This document shows, in pieces, positions 27,430 through 36,681 of a DNA stretch of 64,000 nucleotides. The translations under genes were made by a program, and so were the position numbers. Numbering within the stretch: the stretch's first letter is position 1; each line of letters begins with the position of its first letter. The notes under the pieces were generated by a model, which made no database searches, was not told the origin of the DNA, and saw only the letters and a list, made by a program, of their open reading frames with translations. Where the stretch lies: positions 33,556 through 97,555 of the forward strand of contig JBGAHR010000012.1 of the NCBI GenBank assembly GCA_044226045.1, read 5' to 3'. Source of the stretch: Endoryza sp044226045 (lineage in GTDB: Bacteria > Bacteroidota > Bacteroidia > Chitinophagales > Chitinophagaceae).

Positions 27430-27640
27430 TGGTGGTGGTAGTTTGCGGTTTGCGGTTTGCGGTTGGCGGTTTGCAGTTTGCGGTTTGCAGTTTAAGAAAC
27501 TCATAGGTTAAAATTAAAATACGGACCGAATAAGGTTTACTTTTTGACTTTTTACTTTTGAATTTTGATTTGGTAACTGCAAACCGCAAACCACCAACCG
27601 CAAACCAACGTGAAACGCTAAACCTGAAACGATAAACCAA
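27430..27640. repeat. Heptamer repeat block with inverted arms
   Basis: The left arm (about 27430-27495) is a tandem run of GTTTGCG/GTTTGCA heptamers on the plus strand. The right arm (about 27577-27640) contains CTGCAAACCGCAAACC units followed by GTGAAACGCTAAACC units, so the arms can pair. Between them is an AT-rich stretch with ACTTTTTGAC and TTTTTACTTTTG units. The rest of the 471-base space up to katG (27641-27783) shows no gene. The unit families are shared with the blocks at 416 and 14.2 kb. Confidence 0.85.
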
Positions 27641-27783
27641 TAGATTTCCTCTATCGAAATATCAATTTAAGTGATGATGTCTATTTCGTAAAAAGACTAC
27701 TTTTACCGCGGGTAAGAAAACAGCAAATTTTTTCCCGATAAAACACCTTCTGATCTTTAAAATCAACGAATAAATTATAACAA

Positions 27784-30060
27784 ATGGAAAACAGCACACA
27801 AGACATCAGCAAGTGTCCATTCCACAACGGTTCCATGAAAAGTAACGTTGGTGGTGGTGGCACCCGTAATAAGGATTGGTGGCCGGATCAATTAAAAATT
27901 GGTATCCTTCGCCAGCACTCGCCATTGTCTGACCCAATGGATAAAGATTTCAACTATGCAGAAGCATTCAAAAGCCTCGACCTCGAAGCAGTGAAAAAAG
28001 ACCTGCATGCACTCATGACCGATTCTCAAGACTGGTGGCCGGCAGATTTCGGACATTATGGTGGTCTGTTCATCCGTATGGCCTGGCATAGCGCGGGCAC
28101 CTACCGGGTACAGGACGGTCGCGGCGGTGGCGGCCAGGGCCAGCAGCGTTTTGCGCCACTCAACAGCTGGCCCGATAACGTAAGCCTCGATAAAGCCCGC
28201 CGTTTGCTCTGGCCTATCAAGCAGAAATACGGAAACAAGATCTCCTGGGCGGATTTGATGATCCTTACCGGAAACGTAGCACTTGAATCGATGGGATTTA
28301 AAACTTTCGGATTTGCCGGCGGTCGTGCAGATACCTGGGAAGCTGATGAAAGTGTGTATTGGGGTTCCGAAAAAACATGGCTCGGTGGTGATATCCGTTA
28401 TGCAAAAGGTTCGGATGGTGTTGCAAAAGCCAATGGAGTGGTCTCTTCTGATGATAATGCCGATGGCAAAGTCCATTCCCGCAACCTGGAAAATCCACTG
28501 GCGGCGGTTCAGATGGGATTGATCTATGTAAATCCGGAAGGACCCGATGGCAATCCGGATCCGGTAGCAGCAGCAAAAGACATTCGTGACACTTTCAAGA
28601 GAATGGCGATGGATGATGTGGAAACTGTAGCCCTGATCGCCGGCGGTCACTCATTTGGAAAGACCCATGGTGCAGCACCAGCTACACACGTAGGAAAAGA
28701 GCCGGAAGCAGCCACCATGGAAGAGCAGGGCTTTGGATGGAAAAGCAGCTATGGCAGCGGGAAAGGCAGTGATGCCATTACCAGCGGGCTGGAAGTGATC
28801 TGGACGAAGACCCCCACCAAATGGAGCAATAACTTTTTTGAAAACCTGTTCGGTTACGAGTGGGAACTGACCAAGAGTCCGGCAGGCGCTCATCAATGGG
28901 TAGCTAAGAATGCGGAAGCCACGATTCCGGATGCTTTCGATCCCAATAAAAAACATGTTCCCCGCATGTTGACAACGGATCTTTCCCTGCGTTTTGATCC
29001 TGCTTACGAAAAAATTTCCCGTCGCTTCCTGGAACATCCGGAAGAATTCGCTGACGCCTTTGCACGCGCCTGGTTTAAACTCACTCACCGTGATATGGGA
29101 CCGCGTGCGAGATACCTCGGACCCGATGTACCGGAAGAAGTACTGATCTGGCAGGATCCTATTCCCGAAGTAAATCACCCGTTGGTTGATGAAAAAGATA
29201 TTGCTGAATTGAAAGCTACGATCCTGGCTTCCGGCCTGACGGTTTCCCAACTGATCAGCACCGCCTGGGCATCAGCCTCTACCTTCCGCGGAAGTGATAA
29301 ACGGGGTGGCGCCAACGGGGCAAGGATTCGCCTGGCTCCGCAGAAATACTGGCAGGCCAATAATCCGGCACAGCTCGATAAGGTGCTAACAGCCCTGGAG
29401 AACATCCGGAAAAGTTTCAATGAATCCCGCAAAGACGGAAAGAAAATTTCACTGGCAGATCTGATTGTTCTGGCTGGTTGCGCCGCCGTAGAAAAAGCAG
29501 CTAAAGATGCCGGTCATTCCATCACCGTTCCTTTTACACCTGGTCGCATGGATGCATCGCAAGACCAGACGGATGTGGAATCATTCCAGTACCTCGAGCC
29601 GATTGCGGATGGTTTCCGCAATTTCCGCAAATCATCTGCTTTCCTGAGATCAGAAGAATACCTGATCGATAAAGCGAACCTGCTAACACTCACTGCTCCG
29701 GAAATGACCGTACTGGTTGGCGGCATGCGGGCGCTCAATGCGAACTACGATGGTTCGGCTCATGGCATATTGACCAACAGACCCGGTCAGCTGACCAATG
29801 ATTTCTTCGTGAACCTGCTCGACATGGGCACTTCCTGGAAATCGGTTAGTGAAGACCGTGAATTGTTCGAAGGATCTGATCGTCGCACCGGTGCCAAAAA
29901 ATGGACGGCCACCCGGGCAGACCTGGTTTTCGGATCACATTCCGAATTGCGCGCCATTGCTGAAGTGTATGGTTCAGCAGACGGTCAGGCAAAATTTGTA
30001 AAAGATTTTGTGGCAGCCTGGAACAAGGTCATGAACCTCGATCGTTTCGATTTGCAATAA
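27784..30060 (+). CDS. katG: Catalase-peroxidase KatG
   Basis: A class I heme peroxidase of 758 residues with the usual two-domain layout. The active N-domain shows the distal Arg-Trp-His in IRMAWHSAGTYRV (residues about 97-109) and the proximal His in GGHSFGKTHG (about 284-293). The Tyr of GLIYVNPEGPDG and the Met of VLVGGMRALN can complete the Met-Tyr-Trp adduct needed for catalase activity. It destroys H2O2 in the cytoplasm. It stands alone and is followed by a strong terminator. No OxyR-type regulator is adjacent. Confidence 0.98.
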   Translation: MENSTQDISKCPFHNGSMKSNVGGGGTRNKDWWPDQLKIGILRQHSPLSDPMDKDFNYAEAFKSLDLEAVKKDLHALMTDSQDWWPADFGHYGGLFIRMAWHSAGTYRVQDGRGGGGQGQQRFAPLNSWPDNVSLDKARRLLWPIKQKYGNKISWADLMILTGNVALESMGFKTFGFAGGRADTWEADESVYWGSEKTWLGGDIRYAKGSDGVAKANGVVSSDDNADGKVHSRNLENPLAAVQMGLIYVNPEGPDGNPDPVAAAKDIRDTFKRMAMDDVETVALIAGGHSFGKTHGAAPATHVGKEPEAATMEEQGFGWKSSYGSGKGSDAITSGLEVIWTKTPTKWSNNFFENLFGYEWELTKSPAGAHQWVAKNAEATIPDAFDPNKKHVPRMLTTDLSLRFDPAYEKISRRFLEHPEEFADAFARAWFKLTHRDMGPRARYLGPDVPEEVLIWQDPIPEVNHPLVDEKDIAELKATILASGLTVSQLISTAWASASTFRGSDKRGGANGARIRLAPQKYWQANNPAQLDKVLTALENIRKSFNESRKDGKKISLADLIVLAGCAAVEKAAKDAGHSITVPFTPGRMDASQDQTDVESFQYLEPIADGFRNFRKSSAFLRSEEYLIDKANLLTLTAPEMTVLVGGMRALNANYDGSAHGILTNRPGQLTNDFFVNLLDMGTSWKSVSEDRELFEGSDRRTGAKKWTATRADLVFGSHSELRAIAEVYGSADGQAKFVKDFVAAWNKVMNLDRFDLQ

Positions 30061-30073
30061 GAAAAGAAAACCC

Positions 30074-30132
30074 AAACATCCCGCTCCGGTTAACCGATCC
30101 CGATCTGGTTACCTGGGGCGGGATGTTTTTTT
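30074..30132 (+). terminator. Rho-independent terminator of katG
   Basis: AAACATCCCGC at 30074-30084 pairs with GCGGGATGTTT at 30118-30128, closed by a second GGTTAACC-like inner pairing and followed by a T-run. It begins 14 bases after the katG stop. Confidence 0.9.
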
Positions 30133-30196
30133 AGGGATAAACAAGCGATATATAATCTATAAATTACTGTTGTGCGGGGAAAACCCGGGGAGCTTA

Positions 30197-30255
30197 ATTG
30201 GTCAATTAGCCAATTTGTCAATTAGCCGCTAACCGTAAACAGCAAACACTTTTGT
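30197..30255. repeat. Small low-complexity block downstream of katG
   Basis: TTGGTCAATTAGCC and TTTGTCAATTAGCC stand in tandem, followed by CTAACCGTAAACAGCAAACAC, which resembles the CGCAAACTGCAAAC family elsewhere. Apart from this and the terminators, the 540-base space between katG and the DUF1735 gene (30061-30600) shows no supported protein gene. Confidence 0.6.
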
Positions 30256-30482
30256 AATAAGGTTTGCGCTGGGAGTCGGTTCATAGTAATTCATTTCACA
30301 GATGAAAATTTATCATCATAAAACACCAGGCATAAAAGTTCAGCAGATAAAATGGTAACTACAGTAGCGAAATATATCATTCTGGTATTTCAACCTGTTT
30401 ACAGGAAAGTTTACAAAGTAGATTTGCTTAATTCTCATTTGCAGACTAGTTAATTTACAAAAGTAACAATGATTACAGTCAC

Positions 30483-30516
30483 GCGGGGGGCCTTTGCCTC
30501 CCGCCCTTTTTTTTAT
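30483..30516 (+). terminator. Orphan plus-strand terminator
   Basis: GCGGGGGGC pairs with GCCTCCCGC over a CTTT loop (one G-T pair), followed by CC and nine T. No protein gene on the plus strand ends near it; katG has its own terminator about 350 bases earlier. It could end a small RNA transcribed from the 30.26-30.48 kb stretch. Confidence 0.75.
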
Positions 30517-30540
30517 TAGGGGGTACCGTTCGGCCAGGCG

Positions 30541-30571
30541 AAAAAAAAACACCGGGCCAATGACCCGGTGC
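30541..30571 (-). terminator. Terminator of the SusCD operon
   Basis: CACCGGG and CCCGGTG form the stem; on the minus strand it is followed by nine T (A-run at 30541-30549). It lies 30 bases after the stop codon of the DUF1735-type gene, the last gene of the susC-susD unit. Confidence 0.9.
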
Positions 30572-30600
30572 TAACCTTAATCTATCAATCGCAAAAAAGA

Positions 30601-31638
30601 TTAATAAGCGATCTGGTTCTTGTCGTATATGTATTTGTCTGTTATCGTAAAACTGCGTGTTAATCCGTTCAGGGTAACATATACCTTATACTTAACCGAA
30701 AGTGTTCTCTCATTATTGCTGGTTATCTCGAATGCATTCGGCGCTGAATTGTCGAACACCGGTTGCAGACTGACCAGGCCCGTACGACTCAATACATCAA
30801 CCACTTTACCGTTTGCATCGAGCTGATATACCGGCTGAATGATAGCTTGCCGGGCTCCGGTTGAAATGCTATTGGACATTAAACTAAAGGATTCAGTAAA
30901 CAGTCCGAAAGCGTATGCATACAGGTCTGTCGGGAAGATGGCATTACCTACGCTGGTTGATCCACCGACAGCAAAGAAGGGGTCATAACGGCCCTCAGTC
31001 AAAATGTAGGTGCGCTTGTTCTGGGTAATTCCATATACTTTCGCTGAATCTTCAATGGTGGTAGTAGCCACGTAACGTCCCGAATAACGACTGGTATTGA
31101 ACGCCAGGTCCATATTAAAGATCACATCTATCTCATCATCCAGCGCATTCACCACACCCTGGTTGGCCCCGGTTAAGGTAATATGCACCGCATAGTGAAG
31201 ATCAGGCTGCAACAGTGACTTGTTAATGTTGAATCGAACAGGATATTCAAACACCTGCTCTTTGTTCTCCGGAACCGTAATAAAGGAATCTGTAATGACG
31301 ATGGCTCCGGCGGGCAGCTCATCATAGCCAGGTACAGGACTGGAAGAGAACTGAATCTTCAACGGCCCGGATACTCTGGTGCCACGTGCCTGCGATACTT
31401 TCAGTGTAAAAAACTTCACCGCCTCATTGCCGCCTGTCAGCGCAACATTGGCAAATGAACCGTGTGTATAATGAAAGCCAATATTCTGCAGATCTGCACT
31501 GAGGTACTGCGATTCACTGATCGATGTTACAATCTGGCCAGGATCGGTGAGAATACCGGCCACATCATTCTTGGCTTTCAGGCAGGAGGTCAGTGAAATA
31601 ATACCTGCCATGATAAGAATATTTCTATGCATTTTCAT
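30601..31638 (-). CDS. DUF1735-type surface lipoprotein
   Basis: A lipoprotein of 345 residues with signal and lipobox Cys19 (ISLTSC). Residues about 35-170 show the DUF1735 pattern of beta-sandwich repeats (FTLKVSQARGTRVSGPLKIQF, FEYPVRFNINKSLL...YAVHITLT), followed by a second beta domain containing YSGRYVATTTIEDS and ending SFTITDKYIYDKNQ. Such proteins accompany SusC/SusD pairs and are thought to bind glycan at the cell surface. It is 15 bases after the susD-like gene. The glycan is not known. Confidence 0.83.
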   Translation of the reverse strand: MKMHRNILIMAGIISLTSCLKAKNDVAGILTDPGQIVTSISESQYLSADLQNIGFHYTHGSFANVALTGGNEAVKFFTLKVSQARGTRVSGPLKIQFSSSPVPGYDELPAGAIVITDSFITVPENKEQVFEYPVRFNINKSLLQPDLHYAVHITLTGANQGVVNALDDEIDVIFNMDLAFNTSRYSGRYVATTTIEDSAKVYGITQNKRTYILTEGRYDPFFAVGGSTSVGNAIFPTDLYAYAFGLFTESFSLMSNSISTGARQAIIQPVYQLDANGKVVDVLSRTGLVSLQPVFDNSAPNAFEITSNNERTLSVKYKVYVTLNGLTRSFTITDKYIYDKNQIAY

Positions 31639-31653
31639 GTAGAATGTTTTTGA

Positions 31654-33255
31654 TTAGTTGATATCCCAGAAAATCCTTGAGGTGAAACGGCTGATTCCTT
31701 TCGGAACATTGTTACTGTTGGCATCCAGTTCAGATTGCGGATACAGGTAACGGACAGGTTCCGGGTTCGAAGTGGCCGCATTGGTCCTGGGCAGGCTGGG
31801 CGTACTTAATGAACCGCTGCCGTTAGATTTACGATAGTCGTTCCAGGCTTCGAGGGCATTGATATGTGTAAAGGATACCCATTTCTGGATAAGTATCGCG
31901 CGTATTTTATCAGGTGAACTATCCCAACCTACGTTCTGAACGATCCGAGCGAGGTAGCGGCTGGCGAAAGCATCTCCGGTATTGGAAACATTTCCGGCTG
32001 TTGAGGGCGCTGCGCAAGTTCTGAAATGAGCCAGTACCCCGGCTTCATATAAAGCCTTTGCATCACCCGCCATATATCCGCGCTGAACAGCTTCCGCCTG
32101 CATCAGCAAAGACTCAGACAACAACATCAGCATACCCGGGCGCGTACCCTGACCCTGTTGAATCTGGAAGGGCCCGATGGCAGAGGCGCCGGCATCAGAA
32201 TAACCAGAACCGACTCCCAGTGGAACACCCACATAGTTGCTAAGCGTATTGGATGGCGCCGTAACCGTTGCACCTGCCGGCCAGGAGAGAGATTGTAATC
32301 TGAAAGTATCTGCATTGGCCGTAGGAGCTACGTTACCGCTGGTAACCAGCGTACCGGTGGTATTGCTGGTCTTTAACCAGTTCACTACGGCGGCTCCCAT
32401 CTTGCGATAACGATGATCGGAGGTTGGAACATTCAACGCGGTATATCCAAAGTTGGCATAAAAGGGATTCAGCTTTCCGGCAATAAGCTGATAGCCCGGG
32501 CTCACCAGTACATTGGAATTGATATACCCGACATTCGCGGTTGTGGCTATTTGCTGCGTGATATAGGCATCCCTGCTTCCCATAAAGCTCTGGTGCATCA
32601 GCAACCGAAGCTTCACCGTATTCGCAAAACGAATCCAGTTGTCGCGGTTACCCTGGAAGTAAACATCCTGTGCCACTACATCTCCGGCAGTGGGCCAGGT
32701 TTCCCTCGACATGCGGCTGATCGCGCTATCCAACCTGATGACCAGGCTATCATAAATGAGCTGATCATCGGTATACTTAGGCGTAATATTACTGGTTCCC
32801 GCAAACGCTTCCGTATACGGAACATCGCCATATAAACTGACCAGCTGACCGAAAACGTAACACTGCATTACATTCGCCGGTTCTGCCCAGAAACCAACAC
32901 CGTCTTTTTCTGCATTCTTCCTTACATATTCATAGTCGGTGAGGTTGTCAAACATCGCGTCAAACACATTGAAATCCGCATTGGTGAATTCGTAGGTTTT
33001 CTCTGATCCGCCACCGGTAAAACTGGTACTGTGTCCATAATGGCCTACCCATGCTCCGGGAATTATCATGGCATTGGTGCTTACCTGGTTTCTGAAGGTG
33101 GTAGCCAGCGCTCCCGAGAAAACATATTGCGCCTTGGTGGTTACTGCATTATTTGGATTGGTGTTCACATCAACAAATTTTTTACAGCCGGCTATGGAAA
33201 CAGCGATCAGCACACAGCAGGCGGCAAAAAGCTTTGTTCTAATATTATAGTTCAT
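31654..33255 (-). CDS. SusD/RagB-like nutrient-binding lipoprotein
   Basis: An outer-membrane lipoprotein of 533 residues with lipobox Cys24 (SIAGCKKFVDVNTNPNN), matching the SusD-like group 2 start. The body is helical with TPR-like elements, and the C-terminal ARTN-style PEPVRYLYPQSELDANSNN is typical of SusD proteins. It caps the SusC barrel and hands over the ligand. The gene lies 18 bases downstream of susC. Confidence 0.92.
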   Translation of the reverse strand: MNYNIRTKLFAACCVLIAVSIAGCKKFVDVNTNPNNAVTTKAQYVFSGALATTFRNQVSTNAMIIPGAWVGHYGHSTSFTGGGSEKTYEFTNADFNVFDAMFDNLTDYEYVRKNAEKDGVGFWAEPANVMQCYVFGQLVSLYGDVPYTEAFAGTSNITPKYTDDQLIYDSLVIRLDSAISRMSRETWPTAGDVVAQDVYFQGNRDNWIRFANTVKLRLLMHQSFMGSRDAYITQQIATTANVGYINSNVLVSPGYQLIAGKLNPFYANFGYTALNVPTSDHRYRKMGAAVVNWLKTSNTTGTLVTSGNVAPTANADTFRLQSLSWPAGATVTAPSNTLSNYVGVPLGVGSGYSDAGASAIGPFQIQQGQGTRPGMLMLLSESLLMQAEAVQRGYMAGDAKALYEAGVLAHFRTCAAPSTAGNVSNTGDAFASRYLARIVQNVGWDSSPDKIRAILIQKWVSFTHINALEAWNDYRKSNGSGSLSTPSLPRTNAATSNPEPVRYLYPQSELDANSNNVPKGISRFTSRIFWDIN

Positions 33256-33273
33256 TGCAAAGTCTTTTGATGA

Positions 33274-36200
33274 TTAAAACGTTACTTTCAATACCCCTCC
33301 GAACTGACGGGTGGGCGGTGTATTCAGCGTACTGTTCACACCCTGTCCATTCGAACTGTTACCCGCATTGCCGAATTCAGGGTCGGTATAAATATTATCT
33401 GAAGGCAATAACACAATCGGGTTACGGGCAAAGGCCGTTATGGTGATCCCCTTCAGGAATTTACTCCGGCGAATCAACCCGGTCGGAAAATCGTACGACA
33501 AACTGATGTCTCTCACTTTCCAGAAAGCTCCCGAAGACACATAGGTTTCACCCACACCGGCCAGACCACGGGGGAAATTGAAATCACCAAATCCCTGGTA
33601 CATTGCCTTATAAGAAGATACAGCGGTATTGGTGTTGGCAATATATTTACCGGGATTGGAAGGATCTGCAATGACAGAATTGGGCCACACAAATGTTTCG
33701 CGATTATACAATCCTGTTACGAAAGCGGTTCCGGTAAAGGTCATGGTTTCACCAATTGAGTGATACACCACATGACCGCCCCTGTATTCCGCGTTGGCCT
33801 GCAAAGTGAAATTCTTCCAGGAAGCCGTGAAGCCAACACCAAGTACATGTACAGGCAGTGTTGTTCCTTGTCCGACTTTCTGCTCTTCACGCAAAGGCCA
33901 TCCGTCTTCGGCACTTACGATCACCTTGCCGGTAGCAGAGTCCCTGGCAAACCGCGTTGTTCTGAGATAAGGGAACATCTGTCCCACTTCTGCATTCAGG
34001 TTATACAACGTAGTGCTTTGGTAAGGGAATGAGTTAAGACCGGTTTGGCCGTAAAGGGTATTTACTTTGTTCTTATTGTAAGTGTAGTTAAGGTTTACAT
34101 TCAGTCTCCAGTCCTCTGTCCGGATGATATTGGTTTTCAGATCGAGTTCAAACCCTTTGTTCACCACATCGGCAGCATTCAGTCGATACACCGCAGAGCC
34201 GGCGGCACTGGAAATGTCCACATCAAGGATCTGGCGATCTGCGTTCTGGTGATAATAAGTGGCTTCGAGGAAAATCCGGTTATTCAACAATCCCAGCTCA
34301 AATCCCAATTCAGAAGACCTCACTCGCTCGGGCGTCAGGTTGGGAGCCACTACCACATTGCCCACTGTTGTTCCGAGTAATCCGGAATAGGGGAAACCGC
34401 TGGCATTCGGAAATACCTGTTGTAATCCGTAAGCACCCAGGTTATCATTGGTATTCTGGTTGTAGCTCGCACGAATCTTCAGGTTGTCGAGCACCTTGCC
34501 TTTAATGGAAGGAACAAGATCTGAAACGATCAGGGAAACGTCACCGCCATAGGTGGAGAAAGAAGGATCGTTATATCCAAAGGCAGGACCCGAAAATACG
34601 GATGTGTAATCGTTGCGGTAGGATCCATGGAAATACAGATACGATTTGAATCCAACGGTAACATCCACATAACCGCCGATCTTCCTCGTTTCGCTCTTTC
34701 CATTGCTTCCTGAATAAACGCCGGTGGCCGTATTGGCAAGATTGTACAGATCGGGAACGCCGATACCTCCTGTACTTACCGAACTGCTTTTACCATAGGT
34801 TGCAATCGCCTGTATACCGGCAATGGCATTCAGTTCAACTAAACCGAACTTCTTACGATAGGTACCCAGGAAATCTCCGGTAACTCTTTGGCTGTTGCTG
34901 GCATTTTCGCCTACACCGCCGGTAAGATTGGTGCGCGCCACAGAACGGCCGCGGCCGGTAAGCAACCTGTCGTAGTTGTTGTTAAAATAATCAACAGGCG
35001 CTGAATTGTTGGCATAAGAAGAAAAAGTATAACTGTTGCCGGTTGTACCGGTGGTGCTTCCATTGGAGTTGATCGCTACCCGGCCGATAAATTCGAGAGA
35101 CTGGATCGGCTTAAAAGATAACTTGATGTTGGCATTCAGAACTGTATTCCTGGTTTCAAAACGGTTATTATCCTTCGACCACCACGGACTGTTGATATAA
35201 TCATTAAAATAACCATTCATATTCCCGAATTTGTTGTTCTTCCAGTCTTTCAAAGTTGATACGGGAATCCAACTGGCTGTGTTCAGCGCCAATCCATAGA
35301 AATCAATATTGGTGCGATCTGCACGATCCCACACATAGTTGGCATCAAACGACAAAGCGAACTTGCCATATACACGGGATGAGTTTAATCTGATTGAATT
35401 GCGATAATAGCTATCTCCAAAAACCACACCGTTGGAATAGAGATTCTGATAGGAAGCGAAGAAAGAACTGTTGGCATCACCGGCGCGATAGGAAAAATCT
35501 GTCTGACCGGTATTTCCGCGATCCCACAGATCTTTCCGGGAATTGGGGTTATGACTGTAAGGTGCTAACAGGATTGTTCCATCTGCCAAACGGCGACCCA
35601 CCGGCCTTAAACTGCCATCATAGCGGTCACCAAACTGCTGGTTCTCTCCGGGGTGGAAGTTTTCCTGCTGGTTGGCGCCATATCCGGAGCCGGAGCCAAA
35701 GCCCGTTTGAAATTTGGGAAGAAAAGACACCATCTCCACATTGTTGGTATGCATGATGGAGATCTCGGGCTTCTGTGTTCCCTTACGGGTAGTGATCACA
35801 ATGGCGCCGTTTACACCCTCGGATCCAAACAAGGTGGCAGCCTGACCACCTTTCAGAATGTCAATCTGCTCTACATCATTGGGGTTAATAAAATTGATTG
35901 TGCTCGCAGGAACCTGAACACCGTCCAGTACAATCAGTGCCTGGTTATTGCCGGTTAAAGAACGGATACCCCGCAGCGTAATACGGGGAGTGGCATTCAC
36001 CGAACTGGAGGTATTGGTAATCGTTAGACCAGAAGCTTTTCCGGATAAGGCCTGCGCCATGTTGAAATTACGCCCGGCTGTGAGTTGTTCCGGCCGGACC
36101 GTTGAAGTGGCATAACCTACGGATTCCGGTTTTCTTCTGATTCCCATCGCGGTCACCACCACTTCCTTCATGGTGCTGTTGGCAGATGGATTCAGTGTAA

Positions 36201-36465
36201 TGGTTAATCCTTCCGCTCCATCGACGGTTCTGGATTCGAAACCCACGGCGGTTACGGTAATCCTGGCATTGCGACCGGCTACCATACTGAATTTGCCAGC
36301 TGCATCGGTTACCGTGCTTTGGTTGTTTACGGACTCGGTTACTGTTGCATAGGCAACCGGTTCGCCTCTGTTGTCTTTCACTACTCCTGATATGATTCTT
36401 TGCTGGGCATAGCCCTCAATCATACACAGGAGTAAAATGACTGCAGTCAATAGTCTTTTCATCAT
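33274..36465 (-). CDS. SusC/RagA-like TonB-dependent outer-membrane transporter
   Basis: A TonB-dependent receptor of 1063 residues: signal peptide (residues 1-20), a carboxypeptidase-regulatory-like domain (RIISGVVKDNRGEPVAYATV...), a plug with the SusC motif region IDILKGGQAATLFGSEGVNGAIVITTRKG, and a 22-strand barrel ending in the terminal aromatic residue (GGVLKVTF). It imports oligomers with the SusD lipoprotein. No anti-sigma or ECF sigma gene is adjacent, and no glycosidase is in the unit, so the substrate stays open. Confidence 0.95.
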   Translation of the reverse strand: MMKRLLTAVILLLCMIEGYAQQRIISGVVKDNRGEPVAYATVTESVNNQSTVTDAAGKFSMVAGRNARITVTAVGFESRTVDGAEGLTITLNPSANSTMKEVVVTAMGIRRKPESVGYATSTVRPEQLTAGRNFNMAQALSGKASGLTITNTSSSVNATPRITLRGIRSLTGNNQALIVLDGVQVPASTINFINPNDVEQIDILKGGQAATLFGSEGVNGAIVITTRKGTQKPEISIMHTNNVEMVSFLPKFQTGFGSGSGYGANQQENFHPGENQQFGDRYDGSLRPVGRRLADGTILLAPYSHNPNSRKDLWDRGNTGQTDFSYRAGDANSSFFASYQNLYSNGVVFGDSYYRNSIRLNSSRVYGKFALSFDANYVWDRADRTNIDFYGLALNTASWIPVSTLKDWKNNKFGNMNGYFNDYINSPWWSKDNNRFETRNTVLNANIKLSFKPIQSLEFIGRVAINSNGSTTGTTGNSYTFSSYANNSAPVDYFNNNYDRLLTGRGRSVARTNLTGGVGENASNSQRVTGDFLGTYRKKFGLVELNAIAGIQAIATYGKSSSVSTGGIGVPDLYNLANTATGVYSGSNGKSETRKIGGYVDVTVGFKSYLYFHGSYRNDYTSVFSGPAFGYNDPSFSTYGGDVSLIVSDLVPSIKGKVLDNLKIRASYNQNTNDNLGAYGLQQVFPNASGFPYSGLLGTTVGNVVVAPNLTPERVRSSELGFELGLLNNRIFLEATYYHQNADRQILDVDISSAAGSAVYRLNAADVVNKGFELDLKTNIIRTEDWRLNVNLNYTYNKNKVNTLYGQTGLNSFPYQSTTLYNLNAEVGQMFPYLRTTRFARDSATGKVIVSAEDGWPLREEQKVGQGTTLPVHVLGVGFTASWKNFTLQANAEYRGGHVVYHSIGETMTFTGTAFVTGLYNRETFVWPNSVIADPSNPGKYIANTNTAVSSYKAMYQGFGDFNFPRGLAGVGETYVSSGAFWKVRDISLSYDFPTGLIRRSKFLKGITITAFARNPIVLLPSDNIYTDPEFGNAGNSSNGQGVNSTLNTPPTRQFGGVLKVTF

Positions 36466-36631
36466 GTGTGTAATGGTTTAATAAAACCCGAAGACACACA
36501 GACACGTCATCATGTGCCGGCCTGGAACTGAAATGATCGTTTGCATACCTGAAATGCACACTACCAGTACCGAAAGAGAAAATGTAGGTGTAGCAGCTGA
36601 TTTCCCTGTGCGGATATTACAGCCTTAAAAC

Positions 36632-36668
36632 AAAGAACCCGGATCATTCTGATACCCGGGTTCTTTTT
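36632..36668 (-). terminator. Terminator between the beta-propeller-like gene and susC
   Basis: AAAGAACCCGG (36632-36642) pairs with CCGGGTTCTTT (36656-36666). It stands 13 bases beyond the stop codon of the minus-strand gene at 36682 and upstream of susC, so it separates the two transcripts. T-rich or A-rich ends occur on both sides. Confidence 0.85.
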
Positions 36669-36681
36669 ATGTTATTTAATA

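Noticed and set aside
30340..30552. Minus-strand small protein
   Set aside because: It runs through two terminator hairpins and has no start signal.
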